From Nitrososphaerota archaeon (GTDB lineage Archaea; Thermoproteota; Nitrososphaeria; Nitrososphaerales; Nitrosopumilaceae): a DNA stretch of 64,000 nucleotides. The translations under genes were made by a program, and so were the position numbers. Below are positions 19,276 through 27,243 of the stretch, piece after piece. Location: positions 100,628 to 164,627 of the forward strand of contig JAGWFT010000001.1 in NCBI GenBank assembly GCA_028867755.1, given 5' to 3'. The first letter of the stretch is position 1, and every line of letters begins with the position of its first letter. The notes under the pieces were generated by a model. That model saw only the letters and a list, made by a program, of their open reading frames with translations. It had not been told where the DNA came from and did not search any database.

Positions 19276-19788
19276 CTATGTAGAACCATGAATGGTACCA
19301 TATTCCACAAAACCCCCTACAAGCAATAGTGCAAGAACAATCCCTATCTCAATTCCAGCAGCGCGCATCTGTACTCTGATTCCTTTACGCCTTATCAATA
19401 ACAATACAAGAAGACAGCTACGTGACATACCAATCGAGTAAGCAACAAGCTCCATCACTCCAAAAGGCGATGACAGAAATATTGCAATTGGAGGAAGATT
19501 TGATAGCTGTGGGTTTTCTATCATCAAGACACGAAACCCAGCACCAGTCTCCCACCCAGTAAATGCACCCCATGCAACACCAAAGCCTGGCACAAACATT
19601 GGCAACGCAACAGACGAGTTGTGCAAAAATATTCCAATGGCGCCGATTCCTTTTGTTGTGCTGTGAAACTCCTTGAGAAACTTTCTAGCATCGTCTTCTG
19701 GCATCCTGTACCAAGTGCCTACTGTATACGCAAGAAGGAATATTCCAAGAAATATTCCAAAAATAAAGATCCTTTTCTTCTTTGACAT
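19276..19788 (-). CDS. SpoIIM / DUF95-family membrane protein
   Basis: A 170-residue integral membrane protein with about four segments. Family hallmarks are visible: IFLHNSSVALPMFVPGFGVA near residue 53, the glycine-rich GAFTGWETGAGF, and PFGVMELVAYSIGMSRSCLL near 108. Bacterial relatives take part in engulfment during sporulation; archaeal and non-sporulating relatives are widespread and of unknown role, possibly membrane remodelling or transport. It is followed, on the same strand upstream, by a truncated isomerase copy 12 nt away. Confidence 0.85.
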   Translation of the reverse strand: MSKKKRIFIFGIFLGIFLLAYTVGTWYRMPEDDARKFLKEFHSTTKGIGAIGIFLHNSSVALPMFVPGFGVAWGAFTGWETGAGFRVLMIENPQLSNLPPIAIFLSSPFGVMELVAYSIGMSRSCLLVLLLIRRKGIRVQMRAAGIEIGIVLALLLVGGFVEYGTIHGST

Positions 19789-19800
19789 CTCAGCTACCTA

Positions 19801-20052
19801 TCATAAAACTTTTTGAAGATGATGACCTTTCACCGCACAGAGATGTATGCCAGTTTTTGATAGTATGGCTGAAAGGGCGTCTTCAATTGTACCAGAGTCT
19901 CCCATTCCGATAAGAATAATATTATCAACTCCCCTGAAGTCAATCTTGTCAAGATTTTTTTTATAAGATTCTCCTGCAAGCTCAGGCCAGATATCATAGA
20001 CCTTGTGCATGCCAGCTTTGTCATATTTTTCCAAATCATGATGAGTGGTCAA
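19801..20052 (-). pseudogene. Truncated paralog of phosphoglucose/phosphomannose isomerase
   Basis: The 83 codons align end to end with the first 83 residues of the isomerase at 68-1093: VYDIWPELAGESYKK versus VYDQWPDIAKQSYES, FRGVDNIILIGMGDSGTIED versus FRDIDHIVFAGMGGSGAIGD, and LSAILSKTGIHLCAVKGH versus LTSILSRTNIHVCNIKGY. It stops after LQKVL, before the phosphate loop and all catalytic residues, and the glycine loop is altered (GGSG to GDSG). It cannot be an active isomerase. The frame is still open, so the loss is recent or the fragment is kept for another reason. Confidence 0.85.
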
Positions 20053-20107
20053 GATATGATTTAGAAATTAAGGTTCCAATATAATGATTTATGATGATGT
20101 GTAGAGC

Positions 20108-20221
20108 CTAACCCAGACCTACAAAGTCGTTCCATTTGTCTTGTTTGATTTTATTTAGCATCTTTTTCAGATTGCCAACTCTCCTGTTTGTAGAACCAAA
20201 ACCATACTGATGTGGACTTTT
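20108..20221 (-). other. In-frame coding-like tail after the subtilase stop codon
   Basis: Directly after the TAG stop of the subtilase, the same frame stays open for 37 codons and reads KSPHQYGFGSTNRRVGNLKK then a lysine-rich NKIKQDKWNDFVGLG before TAG at 20108-20110. The composition looks like a genuine protein end. It is either the 3' remnant of another gene joined here by deletion or a readthrough extension. I do not recognise the family. Confidence 0.35.
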
Positions 20222-21922
20222 CTAGTTTATTGTACCACCAGCTTTAATCAGTACACCTCCACCGGCTCGTACAAGTAAATGATGATGTACAAAGTCAATG
20301 TTTAAGGTTAGTCCATTTGGAATTGTCAATACAGCACCTGACTGGATAATCACGTTTTGCGGTGCAGTTACAGTAGATGATATAGTGCAGCTTGATGATA
20401 TGGTCCAGTCTCCAGACGATGGAGGACTGCAAGAAAGAGATGAGAGTGCCGAGTCCATCTTAATTCTTGGAAAAGAAAACCCACTGCCAGAATCACTGAT
20501 AGTAATTCCAGTTGTCCTCAGGTCAGACAAAATTGTAGATACAGATGCAGATGGGTTTTTCTGTTTTAAAATAGCAAACGCGCCAGCTACTGCTGGGGTT
20601 GCAAACGAAGTTCCGCTTCCTGTACTTGTCCCCCCGCCAGGTACAGATGATATTACTGATTGTCCTGGTGCCAAAAGGCTAAGAAATGAGGCCCTGTCAG
20701 AAAACGACGATACTTGATCAGAGTCGGTTGTAGAACCAACACTTATTGCACTAGAAACACAGGCAGGAGAGTCCAAGGCATTTACAAAACCATCATTGCC
20801 TGCTGCAACCACAGGTGCAATCCCTACAGATTGCAATGTGTCAAACTCTGACTTGTACTGGGGAAAAGATGAATCACAGTAACTTGTAAATGGGTCACTG
20901 CCAAGGCTCAAGTTTACTGCAGCTATATGAAATGTGTTTCTAAGACTGTAAACGTATTCAAGACCATTGATAATATCGCTGTCAGATGATACAATGCATG
21001 GTGTTGAAGAACCACAATCTCCTACATTGTTAGATTCATGAAAGATTTGGACTGCAATGATATTTGCACCTTTTGCAAAGCCAGGAAGTATTGTAGGATC
21101 ATTTCCTGCTGCAATTCCTGCCACAAAGGTTCCATGGAAACACTCTGAAAATGAACTAGGACATGGTACTGCAGCACCAGAGCCTGTCTGGCTTGACTGG
21201 CTGTTTGGACAAAATGACAAGTCTCCAGTGTGTATTGGAGTAGAGTAGCACGCCTCTGAGACCACCTTGCCACTCAGAAAGGGATGTGTCTTGTCAACAC
21301 CAGTATCAAGTATGGCAATTGTCTGACCTGTCCCATCATATCCCGCTGTCCATGCATTGTTTGTACCAGTTAGAGGGATTGTACTTGTATCAAATGGATG
21401 CAGTATCCTGTCTTCGTATATTCCTGCAACTAGTCCAGATGAGTTGAGATACTTTAATGTTGCAGCATCAACTCTCATTGCAATAAATGGTATGTTCTTG
21501 AATTTCTTTACGTTGTCAACATGGTATAGCGATAAAGTCATGTTCAGCTGATCCTGGGTTTGGTTAATCGATAGTCTCTGACTTAATACACTGGAAGTGC
21601 TTCGAAGATTTCCCTCCGGAATAAAGGCAAGATTTAGTCGTATAATTACTCGAACTTTTCCTTCCTTGTTTGCCTTGGTCATGAGTAATTTGAAGTGACT
21701 TGTTGCATTTGTTGGAGAATATATTTTTGGGTGGAATGTGCCAGAAAAAGATTGGTTGGCAAGAACATTTCCAGAACCATTGTTTACAAAAAGATTAGAG
21801 CCGTTTATTGTGCTTGGTACAATTTGATTGGTAGCAATTGATGCATGACCTGATACCATAATTAAAAATGCAATCAAGACTAGAGGAATTACAAGCAACA
21901 AGAAACCATTAAAATATTTCAT
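20222..21922 (-). CDS. Exported subtilisin-like serine protease (S8)
   Basis: A 566-residue exported subtilase. Residues about 5-30 are a signal peptide. A propeptide with KVRVIIRLNLAF and a typical inhibitor-I9-like pattern runs to about 180. The catalytic domain shows Asp206 (AILDTGVDKTHP), His263 (CFHGTFVAGIAAG), the oxyanion region VVAAGNDGF and Ser439 (GTSFATPAVAG), so the triad is complete. Four cysteines around 228-255 may form disulfides. A short beta-rich C-terminal domain (TISSSCTISSTVTAPQNVII) resembles the capping modules of archaeal exported proteins and ends at GGTIN. It should degrade or process extracellular proteins. Confidence 0.92.
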   Translation of the reverse strand: MKYFNGFLLLVIPLVLIAFLIMVSGHASIATNQIVPSTINGSNLFVNNGSGNVLANQSFSGTFHPKIYSPTNATSHFKLLMTKANKEGKVRVIIRLNLAFIPEGNLRSTSSVLSQRLSINQTQDQLNMTLSLYHVDNVKKFKNIPFIAMRVDAATLKYLNSSGLVAGIYEDRILHPFDTSTIPLTGTNNAWTAGYDGTGQTIAILDTGVDKTHPFLSGKVVSEACYSTPIHTGDLSFCPNSQSSQTGSGAAVPCPSSFSECFHGTFVAGIAAGNDPTILPGFAKGANIIAVQIFHESNNVGDCGSSTPCIVSSDSDIINGLEYVYSLRNTFHIAAVNLSLGSDPFTSYCDSSFPQYKSEFDTLQSVGIAPVVAAGNDGFVNALDSPACVSSAISVGSTTDSDQVSSFSDRASFLSLLAPGQSVISSVPGGGTSTGSGTSFATPAVAGAFAILKQKNPSASVSTILSDLRTTGITISDSGSGFSFPRIKMDSALSSLSCSPPSSGDWTISSSCTISSTVTAPQNVIIQSGAVLTIPNGLTLNIDFVHHHLLVRAGGGVLIKAGGTIN

Positions 21923-22015
21923 CTAGACTTCATCGTTAAGATGAAAACCTAGCTTTTTAATGATTTAGCAATATGACAAAACATTCTAAAGAAGAATAGA
22001 TGTCGAAAAACAAAG

Positions 22016-22582
22016 ATGAGAACTGAGATATCTTTTGTAATCAAAACAGGGTTGTTATTTTGCGTACTCTCTGCAGGCTTTTCATTTGTTGGGATGCTCC
22101 TTCCGGAAAGGGGTCTGCTCCCAAACCCAAGTGGTGGATTAAACCTTCATGAGATTGGAGGTCATATGTTATGGGGCCTGGTTGCTGGCGCAGTATTTCT
22201 TAGCGCAAGATACATAATCATTACAGGCATCTTTGCAGTACTCATTGATTCAGACCATCTCATTGCACTACTACACGTAGATGCGCTGTCAAGGATGTCA
22301 CATTCCTTTGCGTTTAGTGCAATTGCAATAGTAGTACTGATGATATCATTTGGAAGACGAGATTACAAACTTGGCGCAGCAGCGTTTGCAGGAGTGCTAT
22401 CACATCTCTCCTTTGATACGTTTGCAGGAAATGATGGCAAATTCCCGCTCTTTGTGCCGTTTTACAACCACCAGATCATATTTCCAAACATAGACTGGAT
22501 TTATTTCGAGATAGCAGCAATAGCAATAGTTGGAACTGTAACACTTTTAGCAAGAAGAAAGGAAACGCAGGTACAAAATTAA
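22016..22582 (+). CDS. YdjM/DUF457-like membrane metal-dependent hydrolase
   Basis: A 188-residue protein with about five hydrophobic segments. The histidine and aspartate motifs typical of this membrane hydrolase family are present: LHEIGGHMLWG (43-53), LIDSDHL, RMSHSFAFS and LSHLSFDTF. These could hold a metal at the membrane surface. Substrate unknown. Its end (DWIYFEIAAIAIVG...TLLARRK) is duplicated directly downstream as a short decayed tail in another frame. Confidence 0.7.
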   Translation: MRTEISFVIKTGLLFCVLSAGFSFVGMLLPERGLLPNPSGGLNLHEIGGHMLWGLVAGAVFLSARYIIITGIFAVLIDSDHLIALLHVDALSRMSHSFAFSAIAIVVLMISFGRRDYKLGAAAFAGVLSHLSFDTFAGNDGKFPLFVPFYNHQIIFPNIDWIYFEIAAIAIVGTVTLLARRKETQVQN

Positions 22583-22662
22583 CTGGATATATTTTGAGAT
22601 TGCAGTTGTAGGTATTGTGACTCTCCTGTCAGCAAGACAAGCAAGCTTGAGGCAAGTGCCAA
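22581..22662 (+). pseudogene. Duplicated tail of a second YdjM-like gene
   Basis: In a frame shifted from the gene just upstream, the DNA reads NWIYFEIAVVGIVTLLSARQ, which copies that gene's DWIYFEIAAIAIVGTVTLLA end. It has no start and no body, so it is the 3' scrap of a second paralog. A second, shorter match (LLSARQTSKLKASV then stop) lies beyond the toxin-antitoxin pair near 23150-23193. Confidence 0.6.
22627..22658. repeat. Direct repeat flanking the toxin-antitoxin pair, left copy
   Basis: Runs from TGTCAGCAAGACAA to GGCAAGTG. It matches 23155-23190 with one substitution and a 4-nt ACAA gap. The two copies bracket the toxin and antitoxin genes. Confidence 0.75.
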
Positions 22663-22671
22663 GAGATTTGG

Positions 22672-22953
22672 CTATCTATTGTCTCGGCCGTAGAGATTTT
22701 TGTGATCATCAAGATCAATTAACTGAACAATATCTTCATCAGAAAAATACCTGTATAGTAAGCTGTGGCTTTTTGTTACATGGATGCCATAGCAATAACG
22801 GTAGATACCGTGTTTTAACTCTCCAATCTTCCGTGGGTCTTGTGTCGTTTTTAGCTCGTCTAATATTCTGGAAAAGCCAAAAAATACAGCCTTATTTGAT
22901 TTGAATTTCTTTAATTTTTTATCTATTATTGGAGATGCTTGAATAATTCGCAA
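22672..22953 (-). CDS. RelE/ParE-type toxin
   Basis: A 93-residue basic protein with the RelE/ParE fold pattern: an N-terminal strand IIQASPIIDKKLKKF, two helices, then DPRKIGELKHGIYRYCYGIH and the closing strands SHSLLYRYFSDEDIVQLIDL. Relatives cleave mRNA on the ribosome or poison gyrase. The TTG start lies 3 nt after the stop of a 52-residue gene that should be its antitoxin, the usual antitoxin-first order. The pair lies between short direct repeats in the remains of another gene, so it looks acquired or relocated. Confidence 0.8.
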   Translation of the reverse strand: MRIIQASPIIDKKLKKFKSNKAVFFGFSRILDELKTTQDPRKIGELKHGIYRYCYGIHVTKSHSLLYRYFSDEDIVQLIDLDDHKNLYGRDNR

Positions 22954-22956
22954 ATC

Positions 22957-23115
22957 TTATTCTTTGAGAATGTCATCTACATGCTTGATGTATTCATCAA
23001 CAGTGTATTTCTTCATCCTTATCTTGCCCTTATCAATATCTTCTAAAAGCTTTTCAACCTCTGGAGAAAGTTCTGGTATCTCTTTTTGCTTCTTTGCTTT
23101 TGCAGAGGACTGCAT
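22957..23115 (-). CDS. Small antitoxin partner of the RelE-like toxin
   Basis: A 52-residue ATG-started protein: MQSSAKAKKQKEIPELSPEV followed by EKLLEDIDKGKIRMKKYTV and DEYIKHVDDILKE. The KGKI...KKYTVDEYIKHVDDIL end fits the toxin-neutralising helix of archaeal RelB-like antitoxins. It ends 3 nt before the toxin start, implying one transcript and translational coupling. A dedicated DNA-binding domain is not obvious in so short a protein. Assignment rests mainly on position and this C-terminal pattern. Confidence 0.72.
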   Translation of the reverse strand: MQSSAKAKKQKEIPELSPEVEKLLEDIDKGKIRMKKYTVDEYIKHVDDILKE

Positions 23116-23154
23116 ATCTTAGTTATGTGCTAAACCTGTTATTATTAGTATTCT

Positions 23155-23190
23155 TGTCAGCAAGACAAACAAGCAAGCTTAAGGCAAGTG
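23155..23190. repeat. Direct repeat flanking the toxin-antitoxin pair, right copy
   Basis: Matches 22627-22658 (528 bp away) except for one base and four extra bases. In one frame it reads LLSARQTSKLKASV then stop, a plausible original end of the YdjM-like paralog. Confidence 0.75.
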
Positions 23191-23214
23191 TCTAGCGGGA
23201 TTTCAATTATTCAG

Positions 23215-23409
23215 CTATGTCTGTGAGATCAAGTTTGCTGGATTTTTGTTGAATTTAGAAACAATGTACTGCACTTTATCGTCGCCTTCTGGCAGAGGAT
23301 TTGCACACTTGCCACACTTTGGAAGGGTTACCACTGCATCGTAGTCAATCTCGCCTATGAACCTGTCACACTTGGAGCAACGGACTGATTTTTTGTCATA
23401 TATGTTCAT
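23215..23409 (-). CDS. Small zinc-ribbon hypothetical protein
   Basis: A 64-residue protein with two CxxC knuckles, VRCSKCDRFIGEI (near 9-21) and LPKCGKCANPLPEG (near 30-42), which should bind one zinc ion. The tail KVQYIVSKFNKNPANL is helical. I do not know a function; such ribbons often bind nucleic acid or proteins. Confidence 0.65.
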   Translation of the reverse strand: MNIYDKKSVRCSKCDRFIGEIDYDAVVTLPKCGKCANPLPEGDDKVQYIVSKFNKNPANLISQT

Positions 23410-23496
23410 GGCGTACTATAGTACGTTATCCTTGCTATTAAGAGGGATCATGATTATCATCAAAAAAACTAAAGGCTACCTGTATACAATAAATAT

Positions 23497-23904
23497 ATGA
23501 AAAAAAGGCCCGCCAAGACACAAAAGAAAACAAGAGCCAGCTCAAATGCAAATACAAAAAACAGTACTACAAAAACTAGTAGAAACAAACCTAGAGCAAA
23601 AAAGAGTCAAAAAAATACAGATCCAGAAAGGTTGGCGCTCTCAAAAAATGACATTTTACAGTTCTGCGATCGCGTGCTCAAAAAATGGCAGCAAGATCCG
23701 GTATCAAATGGAAGAAACGTTCCTGCAATGTTTGCAGTGCGAACAAGCGTCCTTTTCTCTGATGAGCAGTCGCTCAAGGCAATCTGGTCTGAGATAACAT
23801 CATGGGTTTACCAGCTACTCTACGAGAATGCCCAGGCCCAAGCAAGACAAGAAAACCTAGAGTGGGCAAAGACATTTTCCAAGATAAAAAACGACAAGGT
23901 TTAG
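23497..23904 (+). CDS. Basic-tailed hypothetical protein
   Basis: A 135-residue protein with a 45-residue Lys/Ser/Thr/Asn-rich N-terminal tail (about 15 lysines) and a helical C-terminal domain (LSKNDILQFCDRVLKKWQQD, then LFSDEQSLKAIWSEITSWVY). The tail could bind DNA or RNA, recalling histone-like or ribosome-associated tails. No family recognised. It precedes a membrane glycosyltransferase by 45 nt on the same strand. Confidence 0.6.
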   Translation: MKKRPAKTQKKTRASSNANTKNSTTKTSRNKPRAKKSQKNTDPERLALSKNDILQFCDRVLKKWQQDPVSNGRNVPAMFAVRTSVLFSDEQSLKAIWSEITSWVYQLLYENAQAQARQENLEWAKTFSKIKNDKV

Positions 23905-23949
23905 AAAATTCCGTTTCGCTTTTAAACCCAGCCACTTTAGGACAATCGT

Positions 23950-25239
23950 TTGGCAGACAAGAGAAAAAGACCAGAACCAAAAAAGGCGCCGGAGCCAAGA
24001 CCAAAAAGGAGTTTTTCGATCAAGCCTCATCTGCTTTCATGGGCAGTCTTTATCCCAACTGTCACTACAGTCTTCATCAGCCTTATTGCAGTAGTCTTTC
24101 CAGCCCTGATAAGCAGGACAACTAGCCCATTTCAGGACAGTGTCTTTTCCCCAAACGTAGTAAATCCTTTTGAGCCAGGAGTCTTGGCAGCACCGCTTGT
24201 TATAGTAAGCATCATAATACTTGTAATAGGGCTTGGATATTACAAAAGGTCCAAGTACAAGGTACGGTTCAATAAGATTGCAAATTTTGAGATCTCACAA
24301 AAACAAGCACTGATTGGTGTAATTGCAATACTTGTAATCTTTGTAGCAATAACTGCAAATACGCTAGGGCAAGAAGAGCAGTGGGCGGACTATACAAAGG
24401 TCAAGCCAAGAGTCGAGTCTTGGGACATATCACAGTTTACCAAAAGTTTTGAGCCGCATTTCAGATACCTCTTGCTCTCAGTGTCATTGCATGTATTTGG
24501 AAGCATGAGAGTGATTCCATTAATTACAAGTGCTGCACTGCTCCTTTTAACATATTTTTTTACAAAAAACATTACAGGAAAGAGATTTGCAGGATTGGTC
24601 TCCATGGCACTGTTTTTGCAAAGCAACATCTTTGTCGCATACAGCACCACTGTAAGCTATGACAACTCATGGATACTGTTATACCTCTTCTCGCTTTATC
24701 TGATACTAAAGTTCTGGCCGCCGTCTCCCATACCACACTTTCTCTCGCTATTTTCAAAACCGCTCACTATAGCATTTCTCCCAATGAATTTCTATTTCAT
24801 TGCAAGGTCTACTCTTCCTAAAAGATTCAAGATGTACTCTTTTGCCACATATGGTATAATCATAGTTGCCATAATAGCAGCTTCAGCAGCATACAATACA
24901 ACTTTTACCGGTGGAATCAAACCATTTGATACATTCCAATTCTGGCAGGGCTTTACCGCAATGGCAATGCAGATGAGATTTGATTATATCGTGATACTTT
25001 TCTTGCTGCCGCTCACAGTCATGCTATTTTTTGCGTCAAGGAGAGGAATATTGCATGCAGATTCTATAATGGTATTCATACTGATCAATTTACTAATAGC
25101 TCCATTGCTTACTGCGTTTACTATAGAGACAAACCAGCCGTACAGGTTTGTCTCGCTCTTGCTATTTTTTGCAATAGGTGCAGGGGTGTTGCTATCTAAC
25201 AAAACTAGGAAAGAGACCGAATTATCGTCCAGTACGTAG
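23950..25239 (+). CDS. GT39-like polytopic membrane glycosyltransferase
   Basis: A 429-residue membrane protein with a basic, proline-rich N-terminal tail and about ten hydrophobic segments. The soluble loop between the early segments reads VESWDISQFTKSFEPHFRYL, where the acidic residue and the following YLLLSVSLHVFG match the first-loop and helix pattern of dolichyl-phosphate-mannose-dependent transferases (GT39/PMT and ArnT-like). It should use a lipid-linked sugar at the outer face. Acceptor unknown. The start is TTG. It overlaps the convergent gene by 35 nt. Confidence 0.68.
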   Translation: MADKRKRPEPKKAPEPRPKRSFSIKPHLLSWAVFIPTVTTVFISLIAVVFPALISRTTSPFQDSVFSPNVVNPFEPGVLAAPLVIVSIIILVIGLGYYKRSKYKVRFNKIANFEISQKQALIGVIAILVIFVAITANTLGQEEQWADYTKVKPRVESWDISQFTKSFEPHFRYLLLSVSLHVFGSMRVIPLITSAALLLLTYFFTKNITGKRFAGLVSMALFLQSNIFVAYSTTVSYDNSWILLYLFSLYLILKFWPPSPIPHFLSLFSKPLTIAFLPMNFYFIARSTLPKRFKMYSFATYGIIIVAIIAASAAYNTTFTGGIKPFDTFQFWQGFTAMAMQMRFDYIVILFLLPLTVMLFFASRRGILHADSIMVFILINLLIAPLLTAFTIETNQPYRFVSLLLFFAIGAGVLLSNKTRKETELSSST

Positions 25240-25672
25240 TTACATTATCTCCTGCTACGACAGGATATCCATCATGGTCTGCTGCAGCAAGTAGCTCTCT
25301 GCCAGCTATTGCAGCAACATCTATAAGATTCTGCGATACTATGGTTGGAGACTGGTGTACAATAGAGGCATTTAGCTGGAAGACCTCAAAATCTTGTCCT
25401 CCAGAGTTTATCACGGTTCGCTTGAACCTGTCTATGTTGTTATCTATCATTTGGTTGAATTTTGTTGCATTATGCACAACAACACGTGATGTCTCAATAT
25501 ATGAGACCAAGTGTCCTGAAGAGTCACGTATCACTAGCTGTGCATAAACTCCAAGTGTGGTGCTTGTAGTAGGGATGTTGTTCTGCACCACAGGATTTTG
25601 TGCAAAAGAATTTCCAGTCGACAGTACCAGAATAGAGCCAATTACTAGAAGAACAAATAATAGTGTACGCAT
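25205..25672 (-). CDS. Small exported hypothetical protein
   Basis: A 155-residue exported protein. Signal peptide at about 1-24 (LLFVLLVIGSILVLSTGNSF, AQ cleavage site). The mature part has LGVYAQLVIRDSSGHLVSYI and ends in VVAGDNVTTYWTIIRSLS; it looks like a single alpha/beta domain. Unrecognised family. Its 3' end overlaps the GT39-like gene tail to tail by 35 nt. Confidence 0.65.
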   Translation of the reverse strand: MRTLLFVLLVIGSILVLSTGNSFAQNPVVQNNIPTTSTTLGVYAQLVIRDSSGHLVSYIETSRVVVHNATKFNQMIDNNIDRFKRTVINSGGQDFEVFQLNASIVHQSPTIVSQNLIDVAAIAGRELLAAADHDGYPVVAGDNVTTYWTIIRSLS

Positions 25673-25812
25673 GTTTTTTTGGAACTGTTTTGTACTAATA
25701 AGCTTCTCGCACTAGATTTTGGAAATCCATGCAGCGCTTTGTAAGATAGTTTGATTCTACCAACCAAAATGTTTTGTTGTGCTGATTTTATCATTTAACC
25801 TCCTGTGATACA

Positions 25813-25823
25813 AATATTATTAA
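25813..25823 (+). promoter_or_regulatory. TATA-like box A of tRNA-Gln
   Basis: An AATATTATTAA run is centred about 30 nt before the tRNA 5' end, the expected place for archaeal TBP binding. Confidence 0.5.
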
Positions 25824-25849
25824 AGGAACCAATCTGAAGATCCCAACGA

Positions 25850-25922
25850 AGCCCGGTAGTGTAGCGGTCAAGCATAGGGGCCTTTGGAGCCCTTGACCCC
25901 AGTTCGAATCTGGGCCGGGCTA
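25850..25922 (+). tRNA. tRNA-Gln (anticodon TTG)
   Basis: A 73-nt cloverleaf folds by eye: acceptor AGCCCGG pairs perfectly with CCGGGCT, discriminator A; D arm GTG/CAT; anticodon stem GGGGC/GCCCT with loop CTTTGGA, anticodon TTG; T arm CCCAG-TTCGAAT-CTGGG. CCA is not encoded and no intron is present. In archaea this tRNA is usually charged with Glu and then amidated. Confidence 0.95.
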
Positions 25923-25931
25923 CTGATTTTA

Positions 25932-26183
25932 TCACATGTAGTTCATGTGTGATATATTGATTGGAGGCATAAAGTGCGGCAGTATCGTAATGCCAACTAG
26001 AATTGGTACCAGAAACAACAGTATTGATATTGCAGCAAGAAGTATTCCAAGCAAAAGACAGCTCTTGGCCTTTTTTGGGTCATCGTCACGAATAACAAAG
26101 TACGCAACTATTCCGCCTAGCACATTAAACAAAATAGGCAACAGAAACCAGAGGCTACTCCTTCTTCGAATCTGCACAAGCAT
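25932..26183 (-). CDS. Small two-TM hypothetical membrane protein
   Basis: An 83-residue protein with two hydrophobic segments: SLWFLLPILFNVLGGIVAYF (residues 9-28) and LLLGILLAAISILLFLVPIL (44-63), separated by the charged loop VIRDDDPKKAKSC. The RR/DDDPKKAK pattern is familiar from small membrane proteins of this phylum, but no function is known to me. It ends 10 nt after the tRNA on the opposite strand. Confidence 0.65.
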   Translation of the reverse strand: MLVQIRRRSSLWFLLPILFNVLGGIVAYFVIRDDDPKKAKSCLLLGILLAAISILLFLVPILVGITILPHFMPPINISHMNYM

Positions 26184-26481
26184 AGATACGAGTGTTTTAC
26201 ATTTAAACTAACGTCTGCTCCGTTGCCAATCTCAGTTACAGGTACATCTTTCCTAGTACCTTGTGGACTATATAGAACGGTATTTTGTCGCTTGCTGGTT
26301 GCTGAGTTGGATATGGAATTACATCCTCCCTGATCTGTCAAACAACCCCACAAATTTTCCGCACTGACTTGTATTAACCATTTCTAAAGTACGGGACAAT
26401 CAAAGTATCAAAGAATTATGTTAGAAAGATATGTTACTTGAGATTTAGAAGCCAGACTTGGAGAGAAATTTTTGTTTTGGC
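26184..26481. other. Intergenic spacer, nothing recognised
   Basis: 298 bp between the small membrane protein and the ABC permease. A 78-codon minus-strand frame here overlaps the small membrane protein and has cysteine-rich, non-protein-like composition. No RNA or repeat seen. Confidence 0.4.
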
Positions 26482-27243
26482 CTAGATCTCAAGTCTTGAG
26501 AGCAGTTTTGTTGCTATGATAAATAATGTCACTGCTCCTGTAATCAATACAATCATCTCGTATCCAACCGTTTGGGTAAAGTTGTCAAATATTCCTGCAC
26601 GAACCACGTCAACAAGATAGGTGAGAGGATTTAGGTAAAATGCAATTGCAAGAATTGGTGGGGCACCCTCTGCAGGATAAAATGCTGTGCTCACAAATGC
26701 AAAGAACAAAAATACAGTATTGATTACCACGTTAAACCCCTCACTTGACTTAAGCCGTGTAGATATGATAGATGCAATCGAACCAAATAAAATTGCACCG
26801 GTGATAGACGCAAAGACAACAAGCGGTATTGTCAGCGCATTAAACTCTATTGACTTGAAAAATAGCGGATACCCAATTGCAGTTATCAGTCCAGCAGATA
26901 CAAGCCCAATTATTCCAATCGTATATACATTTGATAAAATATACTGTGCACGGGTAAATGGGCCTACCAGAATCTGCTCAAACATTCCGTGTCTTCTGTC
27001 GTTCCAGATTATTATTCCAGAGATGAGCGTGCTGTTCATTATATTAAAACCAATCATGCCAGACGCGATAAATGCAGGATAGTTCAGGTTCTTTGATCCA
27101 AATGGAACACTATGAATCAGTGAAGTATATGCAAACCCAGCAACAAAGATGTAGATTACAGGAAATATCACCTGCCATATCACAAAGCCCATGTTGAGCG
27201 ATATGGTAAGATTCCTATTTACCAGACGAAATATTGGATGCAT
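26482..27243 (-). CDS. ABC-2 type transporter permease
   Basis: A 253-residue permease with six hydrophobic segments and the ABC-2 family motif NDRRHGMFEQILVGPFTRAQ near residue 82. It ends with SRLEI. It follows its ATPase gene with a 29-nt overlap, so the two are translationally coupled and form an exporter of the DrrAB/NodIJ kind. Substrate (drug, lipid or polysaccharide) cannot be told. Confidence 0.9.
   Translation of the reverse strand: MHPIFRLVNRNLTISLNMGFVIWQVIFPVIYIFVAGFAYTSLIHSVPFGSKNLNYPAFIASGMIGFNIMNSTLISGIIIWNDRRHGMFEQILVGPFTRAQYILSNVYTIGIIGLVSAGLITAIGYPLFFKSIEFNALTIPLVVFASITGAILFGSIASIISTRLKSSEGFNVVINTVFLFFAFVSTAFYPAEGAPPILAIAFYLNPLTYLVDVVRAGIFDNFTQTVGYEMIVLITGAVTLFIIATKLLSRLEI

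Noticed and set aside
22600..23200. Insertion sequence around the toxin-antitoxin genes
   Set aside because: No transposase and no terminal inverted repeats; only a short direct repeat derived from a gene end.
26117..26353. 78-codon minus-strand frame before the ABC permease
   Set aside because: It overlaps the small two-TM gene out of frame and has an odd Cys-rich end.
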